A stretch of DNA of 64,000 nt from CAVQJU01 sp963729215 (GCA_963729215.1 CAVSND010000006.1:1-64000); one strand, 5' to 3'; numbered from the stretch's first letter, positions 1 to 9,406 are shown. Notes: generated by a model not told the origin, from the letters alone. Translations and numbers: made by a program.

Positions 1-39
1 GTGTTTCGTGTTCGTGGTCTTGTGTTGGTTTCGTGGAAA

Positions 40-567
40 TCAGCCCTCGGCGCGCTTCTTCTCCGCGGCCGTGAGCACGTTCATCAGGTCGCGCGGCGTG
101 GCGCTCAGGACGGTGACGATCTGCACCATCGGCGCCTGCAGGACGTACAGGAGCTTGGCGAGCAGCTCCGGACGGCCCGGCATCGAGGCGAGCTCGGCCA
201 CTTCCGCCGCCTTGATCGCCCGCCCGCTCACGATGGCCGCCTTGATCGTCAGCGTCGGCGCCGTCTTGGCAAACGCCGTCAGCGTCTTGGCGAGGGCGAT
301 CGGATCGTTGGCCGTGTACGCCACGGCCGTGGTGCCGGCGAAATGCTTTTCGAGCGGCTCGAGGGCCGTGCCCTTGAGCGCGCGCTTGGCCAGCGTGTTC
401 TTGACGACCTTGTACGTCGCCTTGGCCGTGCGGAGTTGACGCCGCAGCTCGGTGACCTGCGGAACGTTCATCCCCTTGTAGTCCACGAGGACCGCGGTCT
501 CCGTGCTCTTGAACGCCGCCTCCAGCTGCTGGAGTTCGACTTCCCTGTCCGCTCTGGTGACCGCCAT
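40..567 (-). CDS. rplJ: 50S ribosomal protein L10
   Basis: L10 is the base of the ribosomal stalk. It binds 23S rRNA and carries the L7/L12 dimers that recruit translation factors. The 175-residue product has the usual N-terminal rRNA-binding domain (residues 1 to about 130, including the YKGMNVPQVTELRRQLR region) and a helical C-terminus for L7/L12. Its ATG lies directly at the rplA stop, so the two genes are transcribed together; rplL would be expected just beyond the left edge. No L10 leader is visible because there is no gap to rplA. Confidence 0.97.
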   Translation of the reverse strand: MAVTRADREVELQQLEAAFKSTETAVLVDYKGMNVPQVTELRRQLRTAKATYKVVKNTLAKRALKGTALEPLEKHFAGTTAVAYTANDPIALAKTLTAFAKTAPTLTIKAAIVSGRAIKAAEVAELASMPGRPELLAKLLYVLQAPMVQIVTVLSATPRDLMNVLTAAEKKRAEG

Positions 568-1274
568 TAGTGTTTCACCGCCACGTCGATGTGCGTCGTA
601 TCGATCCGGATCCCCGGACCCATCGTCGACGACACGGTGACGCTCTTGAGATACTTGCCCTTGGACGCGGCCGGCTTCGCGCGCACGATGCTGTCCACCA
701 GCGCGTGCACGTTGGCCACGAGCGAATCGGACGCAAACGAGATCTTGCCGACGGGCGCGTGAATGATGCCCGTCTTGTCCACCCGGAACTCGACTTTACC
801 CGCCTTGATTTCCTTGACCGCCTTCGCGATGTCGGCCGTGACCGTACCGGTCTTCGGGTTCGGCATCAGGCCGCGGGGACCGAGCACCTTCCCCAGCTTG
901 CCGACGGCGCGCATCATGTCGGGCGTGGCGACGACGGCATCGAAGTCCATGAAGCCGCCCTGGATCTTGTCCACGAGCTCCTCGCCGCCAACCACGTCGG
1001 CGCCCGCTTCCTGCGCTTCCTTCTGTTTTTCGCCGCCGGCGATGGCCAGGACGCGCTTGGATTTTCCGAGGCCGTGCGGCAGCACGACGGTGCCGCGAAC
1101 CATCTGGTCGGCGTGCTTCGGATCCACGCCGAGCTTGAGCGCCATCTCGACGGTTTCGTCGAACTTGGCGAACTTCACCTTCTGCATGAGCGGGATCGCG
1201 TCCTCGATCGTGTAGGTCCGATCGACGGCGACCTGCGCGCGAGCAGCGGCGAATTTCTTTCCGCGTTTTCGCAT
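567..1274 (-). CDS. rplA: 50S ribosomal protein L1
   Basis: L1 forms the mobile L1 stalk of the large subunit and in many bacteria represses its own rplK-rplA mRNA. The open frame extends upstream to 1316, but the family start is the ATG at 1272-1274 (MRKRGKKF), which has an AGGAG ribosome binding site a few bases upstream. This gives 235 residues, the normal length. The signature region GPRGLMPNPKTGTV is present near residue 130. The gene sits in the standard rplK-rplA-rplJ order. Confidence 0.97.
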   Translation of the reverse strand: MRKRGKKFAAARAQVAVDRTYTIEDAIPLMQKVKFAKFDETVEMALKLGVDPKHADQMVRGTVVLPHGLGKSKRVLAIAGGEKQKEAQEAGADVVGGEELVDKIQGGFMDFDAVVATPDMMRAVGKLGKVLGPRGLMPNPKTGTVTADIAKAVKEIKAGKVEFRVDKTGIIHAPVGKISFASDSLVANVHALVDSIVRAKPAASKGKYLKSVTVSSTMGPGIRIDTTHIDVAVKH

Positions 1275-1328
1275 GGTTGACTCCTGTGGTGCAAACGAAC
1301 CCGAAGGTTCTCCCACACTGAAGAAGGA

Positions 1329-1401
1329 GTAGAAAGTAGAAAGTTGGAAGTGGTGCGGGTTCCGCCTTCTACGTTCTCCGTTCTACGTTCTGCGTTTCCG
1401 C
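1329..1401. repeat. 7-bp tandem-repeat hairpin array (rplK/rplA gap)
   Basis: The left arm holds copies of AGTAGAA. The right arm holds five near-copies of TTCTACG with a strict 7-bp period. The arms are close to reverse complements, so the gap can fold as a hairpin. It fills most of the rplK-rplA spacer and abuts the rplK stop. Confidence 0.7.
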
Positions 1402-1827
1402 TTATCCGATCACATCCAGGCCCATCGACCTGGCCGTTCCCGCCACCGTCTTGATGGCCGCCTCGAGCGATTCGGCGTTGAGATCGGGCATCTTCGTCTT
1501 GGCGATCTCTTCCACCTGCTTGGCGGTCACCGTGCCCACCTTGTTCTTGTTCGGCTCGGCCGACCCCTTGGCGATGTTCGCCGCCCGCTTCAGCAGGATC
1601 GACGCCGGGGGCGTCTTCGTGATGAAGGTATAGGACCGGTCGGCGTAAATCGTCACCACGACGGGGATGATCAGGCCCTCATCCTTCGCCGTCTTCGCGT
1701 TGAAGTTCTTGCAGAAGTCCATGATGTTGACGCCCTGGGGCCCGAGCGCGGTCCCCACCGGCGGCGCGGGAGTGGCTTTCCCCGCGGCAATCTGGAGCTT
1801 CACCATTGCCTGAACTTTTTTTGCCAT
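1402..1827 (-). CDS. rplK: 50S ribosomal protein L11
   Basis: L11 binds the GTPase-associated centre of 23S rRNA and is the site where thiostrepton acts and where RelA senses stalled ribosomes. The 141-residue length is exactly that of the family. The proline-rich N-terminal PPVGTALGPQGVNIMDFCK segment and the C-terminal rRNA-binding domain ending in ARSMGLDV are clear. A GGGA-type ribosome binding site precedes the ATG. It lies between nusG and rplA in the usual order. Confidence 0.98.
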   Translation of the reverse strand: MAKKVQAMVKLQIAAGKATPAPPVGTALGPQGVNIMDFCKNFNAKTAKDEGLIIPVVVTIYADRSYTFITKTPPASILLKRAANIAKGSAEPNKNKVGTVTAKQVEEIAKTKMPDLNAESLEAAIKTVAGTARSMGLDVIG

Positions 1828-1839
1828 GATCCCTGTCTC

Positions 1840-1908
1840 TACGAACCACGAAGCTCGCGAAGATCACAAAGAATATCTTTGTGCTCTCGGTGGCCTTTGT
1901 GGCTCAGA
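1840..1908. repeat. 9-bp repeat hairpin array (nusG/rplK gap)
   Basis: A left arm of CACGAAGCT-like units faces a right arm of CTTTGTGGC-like units, with a short central AAAGAATATCTTT palindrome. The array overlaps the nusG stop codon. The same unit family recurs at 38704-38770 and 47048-47140. Confidence 0.65.
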
Positions 1909-2443
1909 TCTTTTCCACCTGCAAGAAATCGAATTCCACCGGCGTCGATCGCCCGAAGATCGTGACCATCACCTTCAACGTGTTCTTGTCGAGGTTGACG
2001 TCGTCGACCACGCCGTTGAAGCTGGTGAACGGCCCCTCGTTGATCCGGACCTGCTCGCCCTTTTCGAACATGTACTTCGGCTTCGGCTTCTCGGCCGCCG
2101 ACTTGACCTGCTCCAGAATCTGATCGACTTCGTCCTTGCTGAGCGGCGTCGGTTTCGCGCCGGCCCCGACGAAGCCGGTGACCTTCGGGGTGTTCTTCAC
2201 CACGTGCCACGCGTTGTCGGACATGTTCATCTCGACAAGGATGTAGCCGGGGAAAAACCGCTTCGCGGTCACCACCTTCTTGCCGGCGCGCATCTCCACC
2301 ACGTCCTCGGTGGGGATGAGGATCTCGCCGATCTCGGCCTGCAGGCCGTACGATCCCACGCGCTGCTGCAGCGACTCGGCGACCTTCTTCTCGAACCCCG
2401 AGTACGTGTGCACGATGTACCAGTTCTTGGCTGCTTCCGTCAT
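1904..2443 (-). CDS. nusG: Transcription termination/antitermination protein NusG
   Basis: NusG binds RNA polymerase across the clamp and couples it to ribosomal S10 or to Rho. The 179-residue product has the N-terminal NGN domain (NWYIVHTYSGFEKKVAESL near residue 6) and a C-terminal KOW domain (EGPFTSFNGVV). The chosen ATG at 2441-2443 overlaps the secE stop as ATGA, which points to translational coupling; the frame is open further upstream but without family similarity. Confidence 0.97.
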   Translation of the reverse strand: MTEAAKNWYIVHTYSGFEKKVAESLQQRVGSYGLQAEIGEILIPTEDVVEMRAGKKVVTAKRFFPGYILVEMNMSDNAWHVVKNTPKVTGFVGAGAKPTPLSKDEVDQILEQVKSAAEKPKPKYMFEKGEQVRINEGPFTSFNGVVDDVNLDKNTLKVMVTIFGRSTPVEFDFLQVEKI

Positions 2444-2691
2444 GCCGATGCACCAAACCGCCGGAAAATCCACATCACCACCGCGTCGATGCCGACGTCG
2501 AGGGCGAACAGATAGAGACCGAAGAACACGGACACCAGAATCACCACGATCGTCGTCGCGTACACTTCCTTCTGCGACGGCCAGGTGACGCGCTTCAGCT
2601 CGTTGCGCACCTCGCTCAGAAACACACGCGCGCGCTCGACGCGCCCGCCGGCCGCTTCCCTGACTGTCTCGAGTGTCGTCGGCTCAGCCAT
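2440..2691 (-). CDS. secE: Preprotein translocase subunit SecE
   Basis: SecE clamps the SecY channel of the Sec translocon. The start at 2689-2691 gives 83 residues with the family motif FLSEVRNELKRVTWPSQKEV followed by one transmembrane segment (about residues 45-70), the single-helix form typical of most bacteria. The frame is open upstream to 2763, but that part overlaps spacer and has no family similarity. It is the gene before nusG, with overlapping stop and start codons. Confidence 0.95.
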   Translation of the reverse strand: MAEPTTLETVREAAGGRVERARVFLSEVRNELKRVTWPSQKEVYATTIVVILVSVFFGLYLFALDVGIDAVVMWIFRRFGASA

Positions 2692-2733
2692 CCCGCTTTG
2701 TCCCCTAGCCCCCAGCCCTTGCGCGACCCATTC

Positions 2734-2809
2734 TGGCAGGCCAGGAGGGAATCGAACCCCCAACCCCCGGTTTTGGAGACCGGTGCTCTGCCAATTGAGC
2801 TACTGGCCT
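2734..2809 (-). tRNA. tRNA-Trp (CCA)
   Basis: The cloverleaf folds with acceptor AGGCCAG/CTGGCCT. The anticodon arm CCGGT-CTCCAAA-ACCGG gives anticodon CCA. The T-loop is GGTTCGATTCC and the 3' CCA is encoded. Its place directly upstream of secE, within the same transcription unit, is conserved in many bacteria. Confidence 0.97.
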
Positions 2810-2815
2810 ACTCTC

Positions 2816-2920
2816 TCCATCTGGTCATCTGGTCATCTGGTCATCTGGTCATTTCCGGGCTGAGCATCGATGCTCACGTGCAGAAATGACCAGATGACCA
2901 AATGACCAGATGACCAGATT
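2816..2920. repeat. 8-bp (CTGGTCAT)n hairpin array between rpmG and tRNA-Trp
   Basis: Four or more direct copies of CTGGTCAT form the left arm. A central palindrome (GAGCATCGATGCTC) forms the loop, and copies of the reverse complement ATGACCAG form the right arm. It is one of the cleanest members of the 8-bp family, which recurs at 4524, 4706, 15163 and 23730. Confidence 0.85.
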
Positions 2921-2924
2921 CACG

Positions 2925-3074
2925 TTACTTACTCTCCTTGTGAGAGGTGTGCTTCCGGCAGAACCGGCAGAACTTGCTCATCTCGAGCCGTTCGGTCGTC
3001 TTCTTCTTGTTCTTCGTCGTGCTGTAATTGCGACGTTTGCACTCGGTGCACGCCATCGCGATGATGTCTCTCAT
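2925..3074 (-). CDS. rpmG: 50S ribosomal protein L33
   Basis: This 49-residue zinc-type L33 begins MRDIIAMACTECKRRNY. It carries two Cys-x2-Cys pairs (C9/C12 and C36/C39) that would bind one zinc ion. The basic KNKKKTTERLEMSKFC core is typical. It lies between tuf and the secE-nusG unit, as in many genomes. An 8-bp hairpin array begins five bases beyond its stop. Confidence 0.95.
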   Translation of the reverse strand: MRDIIAMACTECKRRNYSTTKNKKKTTERLEMSKFCRFCRKHTSHKESK

Positions 3075-3087
3075 TTGCGATCACGTA

Positions 3088-3168
3088 GAGGGTGGAGGTG
3101 AGAGGTTAGGGATCAGGGTCGGGCTCGCCCCAACCTCTCACCTCCAACCTCTGCCTCTGACCTCTAGC
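3088..3168. repeat. Purine/pyrimidine repeat hairpin array between tuf and rpmG
   Basis: GGTGGAGGTGAGAGGTTAGG on the left faces AACCTCTCACCTCCAACCTC on the right. The units are degenerate, with AGGTGAG/CTCACCT cores. The loop is GC-rich. The array spans almost the whole tuf-rpmG gap. Confidence 0.7.
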
Positions 3169-3170
3169 CC

Positions 3171-4370
<1,200 letters not shown>

Positions 4371-4437
4371 GTCTACGCCTCGTTCGTCGTGTGTATGTGC
4401 CTGAAGCCCCTGCCCTACCGCACGCTCATCGCATCGC

Positions 4438-4513
4438 TGGAGCCGATGTCCAGAATCGAACTGGAGACCTCGTCCTTACCAAGGACGCGCTCTGCCAACT
4501 GAGCTACATCGGC
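4438..4513 (-). tRNA. tRNA-Thr (GGT)
   Basis: Acceptor GCCGATG pairs with CATCGGC. The anticodon arm GTCCT-TGGTA-AGGAC places GGT in the loop. The T-arm CCAGTTCGATTCTGG is standard and CCA is encoded. It lies just upstream of tuf. Confidence 0.96.
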
Positions 4514-4523
4514 GAACCCGTTC

Positions 4524-4612
4524 ACCTGGTCATCTGTTTATCTCGTCATCTGGTCATCGCCGATCACGCCATGCTGAAATGAGCAGACGACCAAATGACT
4601 AGATGACCAGAT
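4524..4612. repeat. 8-bp hairpin array between tRNA-Thr and tRNA-Gly
   Basis: Degenerate CTGGTCAT units on the left face ATGACCAG/ATGACTAG units on the right. The inter-arm sequence contains TGCTGAAATGA, close to the loop end of the array at 2816-2920 (GTGCAGAAATGA), which suggests a shared origin. Confidence 0.75.
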
Positions 4613-4624
4613 TCACCCTTCGTT

Positions 4625-4699
4625 TGGAGCGGGAGACGGGGATCGAACCCGCGACCAACAGCTTGGAAGGCTGTGACTCTACCACTGAGTTACTCCCGC
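4625..4699 (-). tRNA. tRNA-Gly (TCC)
   Basis: Acceptor GCGGGAG/CTCCCGC is perfect. Anticodon arm ACAGC-CTTCCAA-GCTGT gives TCC. T-arm GCGGGTTCGATCCCCG (with one mismatch at its base) and encoded CCA are present. Confidence 0.96.
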
Positions 4700-4705
4700 C
4701 TCTCT

Positions 4706-4818
4706 CCATCTGGTCGTCTGGTCATTTGGTCGTCTGGTCATCGCTGCTCAATTGGAAGACTTCACGATTCGAACAACGATGACCAGATGTCCAGATGATT
4801 AAATGACCAGATGTCCAG
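4706..4818. repeat. 8-bp hairpin array between tRNA-Gly and tRNA-Tyr
   Basis: Left arm of CTGGTCGT/CTGGTCAT/TTGGTCGT units, about 45 bp of loop, then ATGACCAG, ATGTCCAG and ATGACCAG units. The loop contains CAATTG and AACAACGATGA, both also found in the loop of the array at 15163-15266. Confidence 0.8.
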
Positions 4819-4827
4819 TCGCACCAT

Positions 4828-4914
4828 TGGTGGCGAGGGAAGGACTCGAACCTTCGAAGCCGCTAGGGCGACAGATTTACAGTCTGCTGCGTTTGACCGC
4901 TTCGCTACCTCGCC
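4828..4914 (-). tRNA. tRNA-Tyr (GTA)
   Basis: A class II tRNA of 87 nt with a long variable arm. Acceptor GGCGAGG/CCTCGCC is perfect. The anticodon loop CTGTAAA gives GTA. CCA is encoded. Confidence 0.96.
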
Positions 4915-4967
4915 AATTGTTGTGTTGAATGTCGTCTCGACGCGTACCCTGCGGAGAAGCTCTCCAA

Positions 4968-5044
4968 TGGAGCTGGCGGACGGATTTGAACCCCCGACCT
5001 GCTGATTACAAATCAGCTGCTCTACCAGACTGAGCTACGCCAGC
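4968..5044 (-). tRNA. tRNA-Thr (TGT)
   Basis: Acceptor GCTGGCG/CGCCAGC. Anticodon arm CTGAT-TTGTA-ATCAG gives TGT. CCA is encoded. It is the first of four tRNAs read towards tuf (Thr-Tyr-Gly-Thr). Confidence 0.96.
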
Positions 5045-5099
5045 CAAACAAAAGGGGAACTATAGCACGTCCCGTGCCAGACGTGCAATATCCACAATG

Positions 5100-5895
5100 T
5101 CAATCTGTTGTCCGCCGGCCGGCTCCGGCCGAGCCCCCCGGCCCCTGGCCCCCCGAATCGGCCCGGTTCTGGCGCTGCCTGACCGCCTCGAACAGCACGA
5201 TCCCTGTGGCCACGGAGACGTTCAGGCTCTGAACGTGGCCGCGCATCGGGATGGACACCAGCCAGTCGCACCGCTCACGCACCAACCGCCTCAGGCCGCT
5301 CCCCTCACTCCCCACGACCAGGGCCGTCGGCAACCTGTAATCGATTTCATCGTAACGCTTCGCCGAGTCGCCGGCCAACCCGACCGTCCAGACCCCGGCC
5401 TCCTTGAGCGTCTCCAGCGACCGCGCGATGTTCACGACATCCGCCACCTTGACGTGGGCCACGGCCCCCGCCGAGGCCTTGGCGGTTGCCCCGCCGAGCG
5501 GTGCGGCGTGGCGTGACTGCCGCACGACGCCGTGGCTGCCCGCCGCGTCGACCGTCCGGAGAATCGCGCCCAAGATTGTGGGGGTCCTCGATTCCGTCCA
5601 GCACCACGATGAGCGGGACGTCCGGAGCGACGGCAATCAGATCCTCCAGGCCATGACTGCCCGCGGACACCGGTGTGTCAGCCACGTCGGCGACCACGCC
5701 CTGGTGCCGGCTGCCTGATCCGCCCGCCGCCCGCTCGATCTCCTCGGCGCTCACCCGCCTCAGCGGTACGCCCTGCTCGGCGGCCATCTGTTCGATCTGC
5801 CGGACACGGTTGTCCGCACGCGATGACACGCGCAGACCCGCCACACGCCGCGCGCGTAACGCCTCGAGCACCGGGTTGATGCCGTAGATCAGCAT
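5100..5895 (-). CDS. rlmB: 23S rRNA 2'-O-methyltransferase RlmB (SpoU/TrmH family), +1 frameshift
   Basis: RlmB-type SpoU enzymes methylate a ribose of 23S rRNA (G2251 in E. coli) with S-adenosylmethionine. The N-terminal substrate-binding domain starts MLIYGINPVLEAL. The knotted SPOUT domain shows motif 1 (DPHNLGAILRT), motif 2 (VVGSEGSGLRRLVRE) and motif 3 (IPMRGHVQSLNVSVATGIVLFE). Motif 1 is split by one extra base in the C-run at 5569-5571: removing it joins both halves into about 264 residues. It follows gltX with a 43-bp gap. An insertion-type sequencing error is more likely than a true pseudogene, but the sequence alone cannot decide. Confidence 0.85.
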
Positions 5896-5900
5896 GTTCT

Positions 5901-5930
5901 TAGCTCGTGGCTCGTGGCTCGTAGCTCGTG
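5901..5930. repeat. 7-bp (GCTCGTG)n direct array before rlmB
   Basis: Four near-copies of the 7-mer GCTCGTG lie between gltX and rlmB. There is no reverse-complement partner here. The same unit builds a paired array at 17463-17523, and its complement CCACGAG fills 37341-37381. Confidence 0.7.
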
Positions 5931-5948
5931 GTCCGGCGTCAGCCGGAC
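5931..5948. repeat. REP-like palindrome holding the gltX stop codon
   Basis: On the minus strand this reads GTCCGGC-TGAC-GCCGGAC, a perfect 7-bp stem with a 4-nt loop. The gltX TGA stop (5939-5941) is in the loop. The same arrangement occurs at plsC and fdsD. Confidence 0.75.
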
Positions 5949-7459
5949 GTCTCCAGCGCCTGGGCGAATGCCGCCGCACGCTCGCGGCAGCCAAGAATCG
6001 ACGGGATGCCGTCGTCGGGCGAGAGCTCCGCGCCGCGATCGATAGCGGGCACCGCCAGATCCAGTTCCGGCCCGTCGGCGCGCCCGGTCAGGACAATGCG
6101 AATGGGATGAAACAGCGCCTTGGCCTTCTGCCCGGTTCGTGTCTTCACCTGGTTGGCCACCGCACGGAACCTGTCCCGATCCAACCGCGGCGCCGCAGCC
6201 AGTTCCTCGGCCAGCGCCGACACGACGGCCCGCGCGCCGGTCGCGCTGATTTCCTGCCGGATGCCGGCATCGTCCATCGCCTTCGAGACGTCGTAGTCGA
6301 ACAACAGCGCCAGACGCCCGGGGATCTCGTTGAGCCGATCTACCGACGCCGTGGCCATGCTCATCGCGCTCGCCAGAAACTCCAGGCCGCCGCCGCTCGG
6401 CGACATCGGCACGCCCGCCTCGACGAAATACGGCACCGCCAGACGCGCGATGAGCGCCGGGTCGGCCGCCTTCAGGTAGTGGCGGTTGGCCCACGCCAGC
6501 TTCTCCTCGTCGAACACGCCCGCGCTGTGGCCAACGGCCTCGAGCGAGAACCGCCGCGCCATCTCGTCGATCGACATCAGCTCGTCACCGTCACTGGCGG
6601 CCGTCCCGTGGCGCGGCGACCAGCCAATCAGGGCGAGGTAGTTCACCAGGGCTTCCGGCAGATAGCCCTTCGCCCGGAACTCCGCCACCGAGGTCGCACC
6701 ATGCCGCTTGGACAACGGACTGTGATCCGGTCCCAGCACGAGCGCCAGGTGCGCGAACACGGGCGGCGTGAATCCCATGGCCTCGTACAGCAACAGCTGC
6801 CGCGGCGTGTTCGAAATGTGATCCTCTCCGCGGATCACATGCGTAATCTCCATCAGCGCATCGTCGACCACCACGGCGAAGTTGTAGGCCGGGTGGCCGT
6901 CAGCCCTGACGATCACGGGGTCGCCGATGACGTCGCCGGCGAACCTGACGTCGCCGCGCACGACGTCCGTGAACACGATGTCGCGCCGGTCGGGAACGCG
7001 AAAGCGGATCGCCGGACGTTCGCCTGCGCTGATGCGAGCCTGCGCCTGCTCCAACGAGAGGCCGCGACACGTGCCCGCGTAGACGGACGGCCGGCCTGCG
7101 GCCACAGCCGCTTGACGGTCGGTCTCGAGCTGGGCCACCGAGCAGAAGCAGTAGTAGGCCGCGCCGGCGTTCAGCAGTTCGTGCGCGTAGGATCCGTAGA
7201 GGTGAAGCCGCTCCGATTGCCGATACGGCCCTGACGGCCCGCCGGTATCCGGACCCTCGTCCCAGTCGAGGCCGAGCCAGTGCAGGTCGCGGAGGATCGA
7301 GGCCTCCGACTGGCGCGTCGATCGCTCGACGTCGGTGTCCTCTATCCGCAGCACGAAGGTGCCGCCGGATCCGCGCGCCAGCAGCCAGTTGAACAGCGCG
7401 GTCCTTGCGTTGCCCACGTGCAGGTAACCCGATGGGCTTGGGGCGAAGCGCACTCGCAT
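5939..7459 (-). CDS. gltX: Glutamyl-tRNA synthetase
   Basis: This class I aminoacyl-tRNA synthetase charges tRNA-Glu (or tRNA-Gln in organisms that use the amidotransferase route). The 506-residue protein has the HIGH motif as PSPSGYLHVGNA (from residue 7) and the KMSKS motif as PLSKRHGA (near residue 250), with the helical anticodon-binding domain after it. A YYCFCS segment lies where zinc-binding residues occur in some GluRS. The ATG overlaps the ispDF stop as TGATG. Its own stop lies in a REP-like hairpin loop. Confidence 0.96.
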   Translation of the reverse strand: MRVRFAPSPSGYLHVGNARTALFNWLLARGSGGTFVLRIEDTDVERSTRQSEASILRDLHWLGLDWDEGPDTGGPSGPYRQSERLHLYGSYAHELLNAGAAYYCFCSVAQLETDRQAAVAAGRPSVYAGTCRGLSLEQAQARISAGERPAIRFRVPDRRDIVFTDVVRGDVRFAGDVIGDPVIVRADGHPAYNFAVVVDDALMEITHVIRGEDHISNTPRQLLLYEAMGFTPPVFAHLALVLGPDHSPLSKRHGATSVAEFRAKGYLPEALVNYLALIGWSPRHGTAASDGDELMSIDEMARRFSLEAVGHSAGVFDEEKLAWANRHYLKAADPALIARLAVPYFVEAGVPMSPSGGGLEFLASAMSMATASVDRLNEIPGRLALLFDYDVSKAMDDAGIRQEISATGARAVVSALAEELAAAPRLDRDRFRAVANQVKTRTGQKAKALFHPIRIVLTGRADGPELDLAVPAIDRGAELSPDDGIPSILGCRERAAAFAQALETSG

Positions 7460-8607
7460 CAGACGGATCTCACGAGGGCGATGGCGTGCACCGCGATGGC
7501 TTCCCCGCGCCCCAGTTCTCCGACGCCTTCGTTGGTCTTACCCTTGACGCTCACCCGGTCCACGGTGACGCCGAGCACCTCGGCCAGATTCGCCCGCATG
7601 GCGTCGATATGGGGCGCCAGCTTCGGCCGCTCCAGGATGACAGTCGCATCGACGTTTCCGACGGCGAGGCCCAGCCCGTTCACCACGGCCACGGCGCGTC
7701 GCAGCAGCTCGATGCTCGACGCGCCCTTCCACTGCTGGTCAGTGTCGGGAAAATGCCGGCCGATGTCACCGGCGCCCGCAGCCCCCAGGATAGCGTCTGT
7801 CACGGCATGACATACGGCATCGGCATCGGAGTGGCCGGCGAGACCACGCTCGAACGGGATCGTGACTCCGCCGAGAATCAGCGGCCGGCCCTCGACCAGG
7901 CGGTGCAGGTCGTATCCCATGCCGGCCCGGCCGGTTCGGGCGGCCTTGCCACCGCGGCTGATCGCCTCGGCCATCCACAGATCTTCCGGCGTCGTGATCT
8001 TGATGTTCGTCGTCTCCCCCTCGACTATGCGAACGGCATGTCCCGCCTGCTCGGCCAGCGACGCCTCGTCTGTCGCATCACTGGTAACGGCGAGCGCGTC
8101 GCGGAGGATGTCGCGCCTGAAGGCCTGCGGCGTCTGGGCGAGATAAATCGTCCGGCGGTCGAGCGTCGCGCGAACCATCGAGCCGGCGACCTGTTTGACG
8201 GTGTCGCGGGCGGCGATCGCCGCCAGCGCCGCACCGGATTCTGCCGCGGCGTCGATGGTCCTCGAAATCAGGTCAGCGCTCGCAAACGGCCGCGCCGCGT
8301 CGTGCACGACGATCACATCGCAGCTCGCCGGGACGACGCGAAACGCGGCCGCCACCGAGTCCTGGCGCCGCGCGCCGCCGGCGACTATCTGCAGCGGCTT
8401 GGCGGTCTGCGTCAGGTACGCGGGCGGCCGACCGGCCAATTCCGCCGGCAACGCCACAATCACCTCGTCCACGGCAGCGTGCGTGAGAAACGCATCGACG
8501 CTTCGTTCGAGCATCGTCCGGCCGCCGATTGACACCAGTTGCTTCGGCTGCCCCGCGCCGAAGCGGTCGCCGCGCCCCCCTGCGGCGATGATCGCCGTCA
8601 CATACAT
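7459..8607 (-). CDS. ispDF: Bifunctional IspD/IspF of the MEP isoprenoid pathway
   Basis: One 382-residue chain carries two non-consecutive steps of the methylerythritol phosphate pathway. Residues 1 to about 225 are IspD, the cytidylyltransferase making CDP-ME, with IIAAGGRGDRFGAGQPKQL and VHDAARPF. Residues from about 230 are IspF, the MEcPP synthase, with the metal-binding GYDLHRL, GHSDADAVCHAVTDA and the KGKTNEGVGELGRGE end. IspE, the intervening kinase, is encoded at 18700. The fusion is well known in alphaproteobacteria and some other phyla. It overlaps gltX. Confidence 0.96.
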   Translation of the reverse strand: MYVTAIIAAGGRGDRFGAGQPKQLVSIGGRTMLERSVDAFLTHAAVDEVIVALPAELAGRPPAYLTQTAKPLQIVAGGARRQDSVAAAFRVVPASCDVIVVHDAARPFASADLISRTIDAAAESGAALAAIAARDTVKQVAGSMVRATLDRRTIYLAQTPQAFRRDILRDALAVTSDATDEASLAEQAGHAVRIVEGETTNIKITTPEDLWMAEAISRGGKAARTGRAGMGYDLHRLVEGRPLILGGVTIPFERGLAGHSDADAVCHAVTDAILGAAGAGDIGRHFPDTDQQWKGASSIELLRRAVAVVNGLGLAVGNVDATVILERPKLAPHIDAMRANLAEVLGVTVDRVSVKGKTNEGVGELGRGEAIAVHAIALVRSV

Positions 8608-8638
8608 CTCACAAATATACCCGTACGTGGACTCTGGT

Positions 8639-8656
8639 GCGGGCGTTCAGGCCCGC
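8639..8656. repeat. REP-like palindrome holding the plsC stop codon
   Basis: The sequence GCGGGC-GTTCAG-GCCCGC has a 6-bp stem whose loop contains the plsC TGA (8647-8649, read on the minus strand). It closely matches the left half of the BIME-like element at 62032-62082. Confidence 0.65.
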
Positions 8657-9393
8657 CGCGACCGGGCTTCGACCGCCGCGGCGACGACCTCGTGCACGCG
8701 AGCCGCAAGCGCCTTGGCATCATGCACCGAAGGCTCGGGAATCTCGGGAGGTTGAATCGGATCGTGAATCACGAGCGTCACGTTCCCCGGTTCCGTCCGC
8801 AGACGGCCTTTGGGCATGACGGCCCTGGTCCCGATAATCGCGACCGGAACGATCGGCAGGCCCGCCTGAATGGCGAGCAGGAAGCTGCCGGCCTTGAAGC
8901 GCGCGACGTGGCCGTCGGCGCTGCGCGTGCCTTCCGCGTACACAATGAGAGACAGGCCGTCGGACACGAGCGCGCGCCAGCGTTTCAGGATCCCGGCGCG
9001 ATCGGGATCGCGGCGATCCACGAACAGATGCCCTCCTCGCTTCAGGTGCCAGCCGAGCACCGGAAACCTGGCGAGGGACTCCTTCGCGATGATCCGCAAC
9101 TGATACGGCAGCGACGTGAACACGACCGGCGTGTCGTAGTGGCTCTGGTGATTCGAGACGAAGATGTACGTCGTGCCCGGCGTCAGCCTGGCCAATCCCT
9201 CGACCGTGACGGCGACGCCGGTCGTCTTGAGAATCAACCACGACCACGCACGCGCGCACCCGTGGGCGAAGCGCCCGCGGTGGTCGAACAGGCTCGAAAC
9301 GATCGACGCGGCCCCGAGCAGGATCGTGTAAACCGTGATGGCCGGAATCAGATAGAAGACCGTCCGCCACCAATGGAAAGGGGGGATGCGCAC
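8647..9393 (-). CDS. plsC: 1-acyl-sn-glycerol-3-phosphate acyltransferase (PlsC-like)
   Basis: PlsC-type enzymes transfer an acyl chain to lysophosphatidic acid at the cytoplasmic face of the membrane. The acyltransferase signature NHQSHYD (HX4D) and the phosphate-binding EGTRS block are both present, and a hydrophobic segment (TVFYLIPAITVYTILLG) lies at the N-terminus. A GTG at 9391-9393 is taken as start because the longer frame (to 9501) overlaps the upstream gene and is arginine-rich without similarity. This gives about 248 residues. Other lysophospholipid acyltransferases share these motifs, so the exact substrate is inferred. Confidence 0.85.
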   Translation of the reverse strand: MRIPPFHWWRTVFYLIPAITVYTILLGAASIVSSLFDHRGRFAHGCARAWSWLILKTTGVAVTVEGLARLTPGTTYIFVSNHQSHYDTPVVFTSLPYQLRIIAKESLARFPVLGWHLKRGGHLFVDRRDPDRAGILKRWRALVSDGLSLIVYAEGTRSADGHVARFKAGSFLLAIQAGLPIVPVAIIGTRAVMPKGRLRTEPGNVTLVIHDPIQPPEIPEPSVHDAKALAARVHEVVAAAVEARSRRA

Positions 9394-9406
9394 GCGTCGC
9401 GGCCGC

